Assembly (NCBI RefSeq): GCF_003325755.1
Contig: NZ_QORI02000004.1
Coordinates: 186,001 to 250,000, forward strand
From: Pseudomonas sp. SST3
GTDB lineage: Bacteria; Pseudomonadota; Gammaproteobacteria; Pseudomonadales; Pseudomonadaceae
Direction of reading: 5' to 3'
Length of the DNA stretch: 64,000 nt
Shown here: positions 43,078-51,727 of the stretch, one piece after another
Layout of the letters: each line of letters starts with the position of its first letter
How positions within the stretch are numbered: position 1 is the stretch's first letter
Notes under the pieces: model-generated
What the model was told of the DNA's origin: nothing
The model's database searches: none
What the model saw: only the letters and a program-made list of their open reading frames with translations
Position numbers and translations under genes: made by a program

Positions 43078-44301
43078 ATGAACATCATCCGTCGCGATCC
43101 CCGCGCCGAGTGGATCGCCCGCAACCGCCTGCATCCGTTGCACACAGCGATGCAGACCAAAGGCGAGACGAGCTGGATGGGTCCCAACGGCGTCATTCGC
43201 AAGAATCCCCACGCCGTCGGTTTTATCGGCCCCAACGGGATCAAGCGCATTGACCGCAGCGGTGCCCAGCAAGGCGGCAGCAACAAGGGCGCCGTGACCA
43301 GGGAAGCGCTGCAACTACCGTTGCATCGCATCGAGCAGCCGAGCTTTCACATCGTCGTGGTGCCGGACATGCTAGGTGGCCGACTCTCCAGCCACGACCG
43401 CGACCTGCTCGGTCTGGCGCGCAAACTGGCAGGGGCCGAAGGAGCGGTACTGGCGGTGCTGTTCGGCGACTACAAGGAAACCGCCCTGGACACGGCCGGC
43501 GTGGACCGCCTGCTGCATCTCGAAGGCAGTGAGTACGAAGGCTACGCGCCGGAGCAACGCCTGCAGGCTTTGGTTGCCGTCGAACATCATTTCAAGCCAC
43601 GTCACTGGTTGGTACCCGACAGTCGTGGCGGCGGCGCTGAGCTTGGCCGCCGTCTGGCTGCGAAGCTGGACGAGCGCCCGGCTACACGTGTCTGGCAGGT
43701 GGACGAAGCCCGTTGCACCGGGCGCGCCGGCGCGGGCCGCGAAGACCTGCAGCGGCCGTTGCCGAAGCTGATCCTGGCCGCCGCCGAGTGCGCCGAACCC
43801 GTCGCCGAGACCCGCCACGAAGTGCTGCCGGTGGAGTTGCAGGTCGTCGTGGCCCGTAGCCTGCCGCGGCTCGAAGATCTCGGCCCGGTTGCCGTCGATC
43901 CCGCGCAGATACCCATGGCCGAATCGGAATTCATCCTCTCCGGCGGCAACGGCGTGAAAGATTGGGACCTGTTCCACCGCGCCGCGCAGGTGCTAGGCGC
44001 CACCAAGGGGGCCTCTCGGGTCGCGGTGGACGATGGCTTCATGCCGCGTCACTGCCAGGTCGGCGCAACTGGTACCTGGGTCACAGCGCGGGTCTATCTG
44101 GCGGTCGGGATCTCCGGCGCCATCCAGCATCTGCAGGGTATCGGCGCCTGCGACAAGGTGGTGGCAATCAACCTGGATCCGGGCTGCGACATGATCAAAC
44201 GCGCGGACCTGTCGGTCATTGGCGATTCGGCGGCGATTCTCCAGGCGCTGATGGAGCGGGTCGCCACCTATCGCCAGGGAGGACAACGCGATGCCGCGTG
44301 A
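43078..44301 (+). CDS. Electron transfer flavoprotein alpha subunit of the dgc locus
   Basis: A 408-residue ETF-alpha homologue. The C-terminal FAD domain is clear: ILSGGNGVKDWDLFHRAA, VAVDDGFMPRHCQVGATGTWV, LYLAVGISGAIQHLQGI and KVVAINLDPGCDMIKRADLSVIGD. An N-terminal extension of about 95 residues (MNIIRRDPRAEWIARNRLHP...) is unlike the housekeeping EtfA. AGGAGG lies before the ATG at 43078; GTG 43075 overlaps. It is presumably the electron acceptor for DgcA or sarcosine oxidase rather than the general fatty-acid ETF. The corresponding gene in P. aeruginosa is PA5400. Confidence 0.88.
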   Translation: MNIIRRDPRAEWIARNRLHPLHTAMQTKGETSWMGPNGVIRKNPHAVGFIGPNGIKRIDRSGAQQGGSNKGAVTREALQLPLHRIEQPSFHIVVVPDMLGGRLSSHDRDLLGLARKLAGAEGAVLAVLFGDYKETALDTAGVDRLLHLEGSEYEGYAPEQRLQALVAVEHHFKPRHWLVPDSRGGGAELGRRLAAKLDERPATRVWQVDEARCTGRAGAGREDLQRPLPKLILAAAECAEPVAETRHEVLPVELQVVVARSLPRLEDLGPVAVDPAQIPMAESEFILSGGNGVKDWDLFHRAAQVLGATKGASRVAVDDGFMPRHCQVGATGTWVTARVYLAVGISGAIQHLQGIGACDKVVAINLDPGCDMIKRADLSVIGDSAAILQALMERVATYRQGGQRDAA

Positions 44302-44306
44302 ATGCC

Positions 44307-44380
44307 TAGGGTGGCCGCCGTTGTTCGCAGCCACCATCACCACGTCTCGGTGGATCCATGAAGTGCGATTCACCCTACGG
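44307..44380. repeat. TAGGGTGGA-type repeat, copy c
   Basis: TAGGGTGGCCGCCGTTG...CACCATCACC...GATTCACCCTACGG. The 3' end lies 10 bp before the ATG of the ETF-beta gene and abuts its GGAG ribosome site. Confidence 0.7.
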
Positions 44381-44390
44381 AGCACCCGTG

Positions 44391-45164
44391 ATGAATGACC
44401 TGAATGTTATCGCCCTGGTTTCCGTGGGCGCTCACCCGACCTCGGGGCGAGCCCGCCGCGCCGAACAGGATGCGCGTGCCGTCGAGTTGGGCTTGCGCCT
44501 GGCGGGCGAGCGACTGCAGCTGGTGCATGCCGGTGCCCCCGAAGAAGAGGCACTGCGCGGCTACCTCGGCATGGGTCTGGCGGAACTGACTGTGCTTAAA
44601 CAACCCTCCGGGGCCGACGCCCTGCCCGTGCTCGCTGACTACCTGGCAAACGCAGGCGCCCAGATGGTGCTGACTGGAAGCCAGGCCGAAACGGGCGAGG
44701 GCTCGGGCATGCTGCCCTACCTGCTGGCCGAGCAACTGGGCTGGCCACTGGTGGTCGGTCTGGCCGAAGTGGAGACAGTCGAAAACGGTAGCGCACTGGT
44801 ACTGCAGGCGCTGCCACGGGGTCAGCGACGCCGGCTGAAGGTGCGCCTGCCGTTTCTCGCCAGCATCGACAGTGCAGGCCCACCGGCACGGCAAAGCGCG
44901 TTCGGGCCAGCCCGCCGTGGCGAAATCAGCGCCGAAGCGGTCCCCGTGATCGAAGACGAGCTGTTCGCCGAGGCGCAGCTGCAACCTGCGCGCCCACGCC
45001 CCAAGCGGCTCAAGGTCATCCATGGCAAGACCGCCGCTGATCGCTTGAAAGCCGCCACAGCCAAGGCGTCCGGCGACGGCGGACAGGTGCTTCGGGATCT
45101 GTCGCCGGAAGCCGGCGCTGAGGCTATCTTCAACTTGTTGCGCGAGGAAGGTGTGCTGCGCTGA
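44391..45164 (+). CDS. Electron transfer flavoprotein beta subunit of the dgc locus
   Basis: A 257-residue ETF-beta family protein. Recognisable features are IALVSVGAHPTSGRARRAEQDA, the long helix DALPVLADYLANAGAQMVLTGSQAETGEGSGMLP split by loops, and RRLKVRLPFLASID. The 3' part (KTAADRLKAATAKASGDGG) is low-complexity. ATG 44391 is chosen since the peptide MNDLNVIALV fits the family; 44358 runs through the repeat. It is the partner of the ETF-alpha gene upstream. The two genes are kept apart by an inserted 74-bp repeat. Confidence 0.85.
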   Translation: MNDLNVIALVSVGAHPTSGRARRAEQDARAVELGLRLAGERLQLVHAGAPEEEALRGYLGMGLAELTVLKQPSGADALPVLADYLANAGAQMVLTGSQAETGEGSGMLPYLLAEQLGWPLVVGLAEVETVENGSALVLQALPRGQRRRLKVRLPFLASIDSAGPPARQSAFGPARRGEISAEAVPVIEDELFAEAQLQPARPRPKRLKVIHGKTAADRLKAATAKASGDGGQVLRDLSPEAGAEAIFNLLREEGVLR

Positions 45165-45207
45165 GCGCAGTGACCCGTCTCGCATCGAAGCCAAAGGAGC
45201 AAACGCG

Positions 45208-45453
45208 ATGATGCATGCCGATCTGATTGACCAGGACGATTTTCGTGATCGCCTCGTGTCGCTGGGCTTTGAGATACCCAGTGGCGTTACCGCCGAGCAG
45301 GCCTGCGAACGGGCTGTCAGCGGCCTCTCTCAGGAACGCGCGCAGGCACTGCGCCGATTGGTCGAGGAACTCCTCGGCGGCTCCGCAACCCTGCTGCCCG
45401 CGGTGCGTGAAGCCATCAGCAGAAAGTTGCTCCCGGCATTGGTGCGACCGTAG
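45208..45453 (+). CDS. Small conserved protein downstream of the dgc ETF genes
   Basis: An 81-residue acidic helical protein, MMHADLIDQDDFRDRLVSLG. It has no membrane segment or metal motif. AAGGAG lies 8 bases before the ATG at 45208, and the gene continues the dgcA-dgcB-etf direction after 43 bp. It has the size and place of the small genes following the P. aeruginosa ETF genes (PA5402 region). No function is assigned; it might be an assembly helper, which is a guess. Confidence 0.6.
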   Translation: MMHADLIDQDDFRDRLVSLGFEIPSGVTAEQACERAVSGLSQERAQALRRLVEELLGGSATLLPAVREAISRKLLPALVRP

Positions 45454-45742
45454 TACAACGCAGGGGCGGATGACGTTCCGTTCTGAAGCACGTCGCGCTT
45501 GCTCATGCGACGCGAGATGACGTCTCGCGTCGCATGAAGACGTGAGCGTTATCGTTCTGGATCAAGGCAGGCTAACGGGCCTGCCCCGCCCACTTGCGGC
45601 CCGGGAAACCTGTGGCTATCGGGCCAGCACCCGTCCTAGACGCTGCACTGGCCCAATCGGCGTTCATCAGGCTTCCATCAACCCTACGCTGGGTCGGTCT
45701 GGGCCAGGCGCTCATCAGCCTGGCCAGAACGTCTATCGTCGA

Positions 45743-46840
45743 TCAGATGCGCACGCTGGCGAAGGTCGACTCACCCTGGGCCCGTTGCAACGCGGCCATG
45801 ACGGCTGGGTGTTTGCGGACTTCATCAGGGCGAGGAATCAGCGCGACCACCTGCCCCGAGTGCTGACCCGAGCGCTCGTCACGCGGTGGAATGCCGAAGA
45901 ACTCGCGGTAGCACTTGGAGAAATGCGGGGTCGAGACGAAGCCGCACACCGAGGCCACTTCGATGATCGACATGGGCGTCTGCTTGAGCAGCTGGCGGGC
46001 ACGTATCAGCCGCAGCTTGAGGTAGTAACGCGACGGCGAGCAGTGCAGGTACTTTTGAAACAGCCGCTCGAGCTGGCGTCTCGACACGTTGACGTAACAC
46101 GCCAGTTCGTCCAGGTCGATCAGCTCTTCGAGGTTGGCTTCCATCAACGCCACGATTTCCAGCAGCTTCGGCTGGTTGGTGCCCAGCATGTGCTTGAGCG
46201 GCACCCGCTGGTGGTCCTGTTCGTTGCGAATGCGCTCGCACATGAACATGTCCGAGATCGCCGCGGCCAGTTCACGTCCATGCTGCGCGCCGATCATATG
46301 CAGCATCATATCCATCGGGGCGGTGCCGCCGGAGGCGGTATAGCGATTGCGATCGATGGAGAACAGCCGGGGCGTCACCGTCGCACGAGGAAAGGCTTCC
46401 TGCATCGCCGCGAGACATTCCCAATGCACGCTGCAGTCGTAGCCATCGAGCAACCCGGCCTTGGCCAGCGCCCAGCTACCGGTACACACCGCCCCCATCT
46501 GACGACCATGGCGGGCTTGCGCCTGCAGCCAGTGAAGATGCTCGCGGGTCGCGCTGTGTAGGATATCCACCCCGCCGCAGACGATCACTGAATCAAGGCT
46601 GGGCGCCGTAGCGAAGCTGGCATCCGGCGTGATCTGCAGCCCGTCACTGGCCATTACCGGTTGCCCAGCATGGGTCAACGTGAACCAGCGATACAGCTCT
46701 TTGCCGGAAAGCTGGTTAGCCATGCGCAGCGGCTCGACGGCCGAAGCCAGGGAGATCAGGGTGAAGTTATCCAACAGCAAAAAGCCGATGGTCTGCGGGA
46801 GCCGATTCGGGGGCTGCGACCCGGGGTTGATCTGTGACAA
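45743..46840 (-). CDS. gbdR: AraC-family regulator GbdR
   Basis: Activator of glycine betaine and dimethylglycine breakdown genes in Pseudomonas. The 365-residue protein has an N-terminal glutamine-amidotransferase-like domain (about 15-195, with VCGGVDILHSA and GAVCTGSWALAKAGLLDG) and a C-terminal AraC DNA-binding domain (about 225-325, LACYVNVSRRQLERLFQKYL and ASVCGFVSTPHFSKCYREFFG). The start is TTG at 46840 with GAGG 8 bases upstream; no ATG fits. The upstream region carries a BetI-like operator at 46950. Its neighbour sdaB has the same order in P. aeruginosa (PA5379/PA5380). Confidence 0.95.
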   Translation of the reverse strand: MSQINPGSQPPNRLPQTIGFLLLDNFTLISLASAVEPLRMANQLSGKELYRWFTLTHAGQPVMASDGLQITPDASFATAPSLDSVIVCGGVDILHSATREHLHWLQAQARHGRQMGAVCTGSWALAKAGLLDGYDCSVHWECLAAMQEAFPRATVTPRLFSIDRNRYTASGGTAPMDMMLHMIGAQHGRELAAAISDMFMCERIRNEQDHQRVPLKHMLGTNQPKLLEIVALMEANLEELIDLDELACYVNVSRRQLERLFQKYLHCSPSRYYLKLRLIRARQLLKQTPMSIIEVASVCGFVSTPHFSKCYREFFGIPPRDERSGQHSGQVVALIPRPDEVRKHPAVMAALQRAQGESTFASVRI

Positions 46841-47242
46841 TGACGGATCCTCACGCTTAGCAATATTGATGAGCCTTGGATGGCCCTTTTCTTATTTTCC
46901 GGCGTGTAACGGCGCCGGGTTTTGCAGATATCAAGGCAAACCGCATGCCTATATTGATTGGATGTTCAATAAAAGCCGGCAGCCCGCCAAAACGGCCCTG
47001 CGGCAAGCGCTGGGGCCCGCAGAAAAAACTTGCTGTATCGGGCCGGCACGCCTGCTTTTGGCAGGGGCTGAGCACTTTGGTAGCAATGCCCGGCGTGTCG
47101 AGCGCGAAACTCGGGTAGAAAAAAACCGGCGGTAACAAAAAGCGGTAACAGGCAAGGGCCGGAACCGGCCGGCGCTGCGCCCGCTCACCCGAAGAACGCA
47201 CCACAAAGATCCCGTGCATCGGTACCAACGCACGGATCTGGG
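46841..47242. other. Region between gbdR and sdaB
   Basis: 402 bp that hold the gbdR promoter region and the sdaB 3' flank (both genes run on the minus strand). It includes the BetI-like site at 46950 and a GGCCGG/CCGGCC inverted repeat near 47157. No coding frame is convincing. Confidence 0.5.
46950..46973. promoter_or_regulatory. BetI-operator-like palindrome upstream of gbdR
   Basis: Half sites TATATTGATTG and GTTCAATAAA match the operator before betI (55300-55323) at 20 of 24 positions, with the same spacing. It lies 110 bp upstream of the gbdR start. BetI binding here is inferred from this match. Confidence 0.6.
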
Positions 47243-48619
47243 TCAGCACTCGATCGCGTTGACTGCAAGGCCGCCACGGGACGTTTCCTTGTACTTGTCA
47301 TGCATGTCCGCGCCGGTATCACGCATGGTGCGGATGACTCGATCCAGTGAGATGAAGTGCTCGCCGTCCCCACGCAATGCCATCTGTGCCGCATTGATTG
47401 CCTTCATCGCAGCGATGGCGTTGCGCTCTATGCAGGGCACCTGCACCAGGCCGCCGACCGGGTCGCAGGTCAGCCCGAGGTTATGCTCCAAACCAATCTC
47501 GGCGGCATTCTCGAGTTGCTCGGGCGTCGCGCCCAGAAGCTCTGCCAAACCAGCTGCCGCCATGGCGCACGCGGAACCGACCTCGCCCTGACAGCCCACC
47601 TCAGCGCCGGAAATCGACGCGTTCTTCTTGCAGAGAATGCCAACCGCCGCCGCCGCGAGAAGGTAATTGACCACATCGTCATCGCAGGCTTGCGGGTGGA
47701 ATTTCATGTAGTAATGCAAGACCGCCGGAATGATGCCCGCCGCGCCGTTGGTGGGTGCGGTGACCATCCTCCCGCCCGCCGCGTTCTCCTCGTTCACCGC
47801 CAGCGCAAACAGATTCACCCATTCCATTGCGCTCATGGTCGAACCGATGACATTCGGCTTGCCCAGCTCCAGCAGATTGCGATGCAACCTGGCGGCACGT
47901 CGACGGACATTCAGCCCGCCGGGCAACACGCCTTCATGGCGCAGACCATTGGTTACGCACTGTTGCATCGCTTGCCACAGGCGCAGCAGGCCGCTGCGGA
48001 CCTCCGCCTCACTACGCCAGGCCGTTTCATTAATCATCATCAGTTCGCTGACACGCAGCTCATTGCGCTTGCACAGCTGCAGGAGCTCGACCGCACTGGA
48101 AAAGTCATAGGGCAACGCGGTGTGATCCTGATCCAGCTGACCGGCTGCCGCCTGCTCGGCGTTGACCACGAAGCCGCCGCCGACGGAGTAATAGGTGTCC
48201 TGAAAAAGCTCGCCGGAATGCCCTTGCGCGATGAAGGTCACGGCGTTGGGGTGGTAGGGCAGGTTCTCCTCAAGCAGGAGCAGATCTTTCGCCCAGTCGA
48301 ATGCGATCGGCCAGTGACCATCGAGCCGCAGCTGCCCACTGGAGCGAAGTGCCGCGATGCGCGGAGCGATCTGCTCCGGATCGATGAGGTCCGGCCGTTC
48401 GCCCATCAGCCCCATCAGTACAGCGTTATCGGTACCGTGCCCGACCCCGGTCGCCGACAGCGACCCATACAGACGCACCTCTACGCGCCACACACGTTCC
48501 AGCAGCTTGCGTTCGCGCAGCGCACCGACAAACAGCGCGCCGGCGAGCATGGGTCCAACGGTATGCGAGCTGGAGGGCCCGATGCCGACTTTGAAAAGAT
48601 CGAATACGCTGATCGCCAC
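47243..48619 (-). CDS. sdaB: L-serine dehydratase (Fe-S)
   Basis: Deaminates L-serine to pyruvate, the last step of the betaine route in this window. The 458-residue protein has the SSSHTVGPM substrate motif near residue 15, the SDH beta domain, and the cysteines of the oxygen-labile [4Fe-4S] cluster in the GAEVGCQGEVGSACAMAAAG and LTCDPVGGLVQVPCIERN regions. GTG 48619 has GGAG upstream; the frame back to 48700 lacks family residues. It is downstream of gbdR in the known P. aeruginosa order and is a likely GbdR target. Confidence 0.95.
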   Translation of the reverse strand: MAISVFDLFKVGIGPSSSHTVGPMLAGALFVGALRERKLLERVWRVEVRLYGSLSATGVGHGTDNAVLMGLMGERPDLIDPEQIAPRIAALRSSGQLRLDGHWPIAFDWAKDLLLLEENLPYHPNAVTFIAQGHSGELFQDTYYSVGGGFVVNAEQAAAGQLDQDHTALPYDFSSAVELLQLCKRNELRVSELMMINETAWRSEAEVRSGLLRLWQAMQQCVTNGLRHEGVLPGGLNVRRRAARLHRNLLELGKPNVIGSTMSAMEWVNLFALAVNEENAAGGRMVTAPTNGAAGIIPAVLHYYMKFHPQACDDDVVNYLLAAAAVGILCKKNASISGAEVGCQGEVGSACAMAAAGLAELLGATPEQLENAAEIGLEHNLGLTCDPVGGLVQVPCIERNAIAAMKAINAAQMALRGDGEHFISLDRVIRTMRDTGADMHDKYKETSRGGLAVNAIEC

Positions 48620-49608
48620 GCTGAACGCTCCACAGGATGCCCCAAGACAGGGAGCATGATCATCGTTTTGCCTGCGAAAAGAAGTCTGGCACCGACGCAC
48701 TCATGTCCAAATCCGTCAGCCCAGCCGCCGTGGACTTCAGGCAGCGACGACGGGCTGCCCCCGGCGCTGTTACGAGCGGAAGAACATCGTGCACAGCCAC
48801 TCAATTTCAGTGGTGCCGCTCCGGACAAATGACGTATCGGATTCGGGCAGGAATTCGCGCATCACACCTGTCGCTTTTGCCCCGCAGTTGCGCGCTTACC
48901 TTGAATGTCTTCAGGCGTTGTCGCCGGGCCAACGAAGCTCCCGAAACGGAACAAAAAACTTCTCAATGACATTCAAACTCTGGTTAATCAGCCCATCCTC
49001 ATGATTTTTTTTCACGTTGCCGCTGATGGCGCCAGGCCACGGCACAGCGATCTATCCGCGCATTTGCTGGAGTACAACTATGCCCAACGAAGAAACCCAG
49101 CGGTGCCATGATGAATTTTTTTCTGTTATGGTTTTTTTAGGCATACATGTCGCCGCTCAGTACGTGAGCGTCGCAACCCGACAATCGCAAGCGCCAAAGG
49201 GGAATATCGTTAAGTCATGTTTATCCGAAGTCGCCAGGTCAGCACAGGTCCTGGCAACGCCGAATGCCTTGCGCAGATGAACCCCCAGCCGTCCAGCAGA
49301 ACGGCTGTACATAACAATAATAGGTAGCCGGTTCAGCCCCTATGGAGCGGCGACCACGATTGGCTTGCTAGTACTGCCAGAGGACCAAAGCAGCACAGCG
49401 GTGAATGACAGAACGTAGGAATCGGCCGATACGCGAGATGAACATTCAGCTCGCCTGCAGAGCCGCGGCCCGTCGAGTCCCGCCGCACCGCGTCCGCCCG
49501 AAAATATGTCAACCCATAAGCCATAGCAGTTGGCACTAGCCGGCAGCGCTGCAAGGCGCTTGCGGCCTCGTTTAGCTGATCTGGATGTCTACTGAGGGGA
49601 ACCATCCC
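48620..49608. other. 989-bp region between sdaB and the ABC transporter
   Basis: No gene is convincing in 48620-49608. The open frames are short and lack pseudomonad codon bias. Two A+T-rich runs, near 49000 and 49115-49140 (ATGAATTTTTTTCTGTTATG), stand out from GC-rich surroundings. A GCCGTC/ACGGCTG hairpin lies at 49286-49307. GGACAAATGACGTATCGG at 48823 resembles the CGACAAAATGGCTATACGG upstream of gbcA. Divergent promoters for sdaB and the transporter are expected here. Confidence 0.45.
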
Positions 49609-50805
49609 ATGCGGTCTGGAAAAATCGTCGTCGAGAACCTTTACAAGGTCTTCGGCCCGCAGGAACAAGAAGCCATCGCCCTGCTCAAGCAAGGCTGGAG
49701 CAAGGACAAGATTCTCGCCGAGCGCGGTGCGGTCATCGGTGTGAGTGATGTTTCGTTCAGTGTCGAGGAAGGTGAAATCTTCGTCCTGATGGGCCTGTCC
49801 GGCTCCGGCAAATCCACGCTGATACGCCTGATCAACCGCCTGATCGAGCCCAGCGCCGGAGACGTCTTCATCGATGGGCAGAACGTTGCGAAACTGCCCC
49901 ACTCACAACTCATCGACTTGCGTCGTCGCGACATGAGCATGGTTTTCCAGTCCTTCGCACTGATGCCGTCGCGCTCGGTGCTGGACAACGCCGCCTTCGG
50001 CCTGGAGGTCGCCGGCGTCGGTCGTCGAGAACGAGAAGAGCGCGCCATGACGGTGCTCACGCAGGTCGGTCTCGACACCTTCGCGCAGAAGTATCCGCAC
50101 GAGCTGTCCGGCGGCATGCAGCAGCGCGTCGGCCTTGCCCGTGCGCTGGCGGTGAACCCTTCGATGATCATCATGGACGAAGCCTTTTCCGCCCTCGACC
50201 CGCTCAAGCGCCGGGAGATGCAGGACGTCTTGCTGGAGCTGCAAAAGACCCATCGACGCACCATCATCTTCGTCTCCCATGACATCGAGGAAGCCATGCG
50301 CATCGGCAACCGCATCGGCATCATGGAAGGCGGCAAGCTGGTTCAGGTCGGTACGCCGCAGGAGCTGATCGACAACCCCGCCAGCAGCTACGTGCGCAAT
50401 TTCTTCGAAACCGTCAACACGACCCGTTACCTCACCGCCGGCCAACTCAAGGCCGACAGCGTTCCGCTCTATGTGCACAACGGCAAGGCGCCGGACGCCC
50501 TGCAGGTCTGTCAGGAGTTGCAAGCGATGGACAAGCACTACGCCTTCGTCGTTGACGAGGACAAGAAATTCCGCGGTTCGATCAGCCTGGAACGCATCGC
50601 TCTGCTGGTCGAGAACGGCCAGACCTGCGCCCTCGAGGCGGACGTGTTGAAGCAGATTGATCCCCTGACCGAAGACCAGCCACTCGACCAGGTGATCGAA
50701 CGCCTGGTGGATAACGAAGGGCCTATGCCCGTGGTGGACAGCCAAGGGTTCTACGCGGGCGCCATCAGCAAAGGCCGCCTTCTGACTCGCCTGCAGGAGG
50801 AATGA
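49609..50805 (+). CDS. cbcV: Choline/betaine ABC transporter ATPase (CbcV-like)
   Basis: ATP-binding subunit of a ProV/OpuAA-type quaternary amine importer, 398 residues. It has Walker A GLSGSGKST, the signature ELSGGMQQRVGLARALA and Walker B MIIMDEAFSALDP. The C-terminal CBS domains (about 275-395, HYAFVVDEDKKFRGSISLE and GPMPVVDSQGF) are known osmosensor modules in OpuA. ATG 49609 has GAGGGG upstream; ATG 49585 is an alternative. It is the first gene of the cbcVW transporter and overlaps or nearly overlaps the permease gene. Confidence 0.93.
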   Translation: MRSGKIVVENLYKVFGPQEQEAIALLKQGWSKDKILAERGAVIGVSDVSFSVEEGEIFVLMGLSGSGKSTLIRLINRLIEPSAGDVFIDGQNVAKLPHSQLIDLRRRDMSMVFQSFALMPSRSVLDNAAFGLEVAGVGRREREERAMTVLTQVGLDTFAQKYPHELSGGMQQRVGLARALAVNPSMIIMDEAFSALDPLKRREMQDVLLELQKTHRRTIIFVSHDIEEAMRIGNRIGIMEGGKLVQVGTPQELIDNPASSYVRNFFETVNTTRYLTAGQLKADSVPLYVHNGKAPDALQVCQELQAMDKHYAFVVDEDKKFRGSISLERIALLVENGQTCALEADVLKQIDPLTEDQPLDQVIERLVDNEGPMPVVDSQGFYAGAISKGRLLTRLQEE

Positions 50806-50807
50806 TC

Positions 50808-51695
50808 ATGAGCAAAGAACTCGATCTGGGGAGCTGGGTCAACGACGTCGTCCAGCACCTGCTGGAGAACTACAGCGGCGCCTTCGATAGCCTGGGCAGT
50901 GTGGTCAGCGGATTTTCCGAAGGTATCGAAGCATTGCTGATGCTGCCGCCGGCCTGGCTGCTCATCGCCATTTTCGTCGGCCTTGGGCTGTGGCGCATCG
51001 GCGCCCGGTTCGCCGTCTTTACCGCCGTATCCTTCATTCTCATCGTGCTCACCGGCTTCTGGGAGCAGACCGTGGTGACCCTCGGCCTGACCTTTTCCGC
51101 CACGCTGATCAGCCTGGTCCTGGGCGTTCCGCTGGGTATCTGGTCGGCTCGCAGCGAACGCGTGGCCATGATCACCCGCCCGATCCTGGACTTCATGCAG
51201 ACCATGCCGGCATTCGTCTACCTGATTCCGGCGGCGATGCTGTTCGGCCTCGGTCGCGTACCCGGCATCATCGCCACGGTGATTTTCGCCATGCCGCCAG
51301 CGGTGCGCCTGACCAACCTGGGCATCCGCCAGGTCAACAAGGAGATCGTCGAGGCCGGACAATCCTTCGGCTGCAACGCCCGGCAGCTGCTGTTCAAGGT
51401 GCAGTTGCCCAACGCAATGCCGTCGATCATGGCTGGGGTCAACCAGACCATCATGATGGCGCTGTCGATGGTGATCATCGCCTCGATGGTCGGCGCTGGC
51501 GGTCTGGGCAACGACGTGCTGGCCAGTATCCAGCGACTGGACATCGGCCTCGGTTTCGAAAGCGGCATGGCCGTGGTGCTGCTGGCAATCATCCTCGACC
51601 GCATCACCGAAAGCTTCGGTACTGCCAAGCGGGCCACGCAGAAAGCTGCCTGGTACACCTGGGTGAGCACCAAGCTCAGGCTGCAGCGCCAGTAG
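50808..51695 (+). CDS. cbcW: Choline/betaine ABC transporter permease (CbcW-like)
   Basis: A 295-residue inner-membrane protein with about six helices. The permease signature VEAGQSFGCNARQLLFKVQLPNAMPSI includes the EAA loop that docks the ATPase. AGGAGG lies 8 bases before the ATG at 50808; the overlapping ATG at 50802 is too close to that site. It probably forms a homodimer with the CbcV ATPase. Four bases past the cbcV stop keep the pair translationally coupled. Confidence 0.93.
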   Translation: MSKELDLGSWVNDVVQHLLENYSGAFDSLGSVVSGFSEGIEALLMLPPAWLLIAIFVGLGLWRIGARFAVFTAVSFILIVLTGFWEQTVVTLGLTFSATLISLVLGVPLGIWSARSERVAMITRPILDFMQTMPAFVYLIPAAMLFGLGRVPGIIATVIFAMPPAVRLTNLGIRQVNKEIVEAGQSFGCNARQLLFKVQLPNAMPSIMAGVNQTIMMALSMVIIASMVGAGGLGNDVLASIQRLDIGLGFESGMAVVLLAIILDRITESFGTAKRATQKAAWYTWVSTKLRLQRQ

Positions 51696-51727
51696 ACCAT
51701 CACGAACCGTAGACACAGGGATTTACG

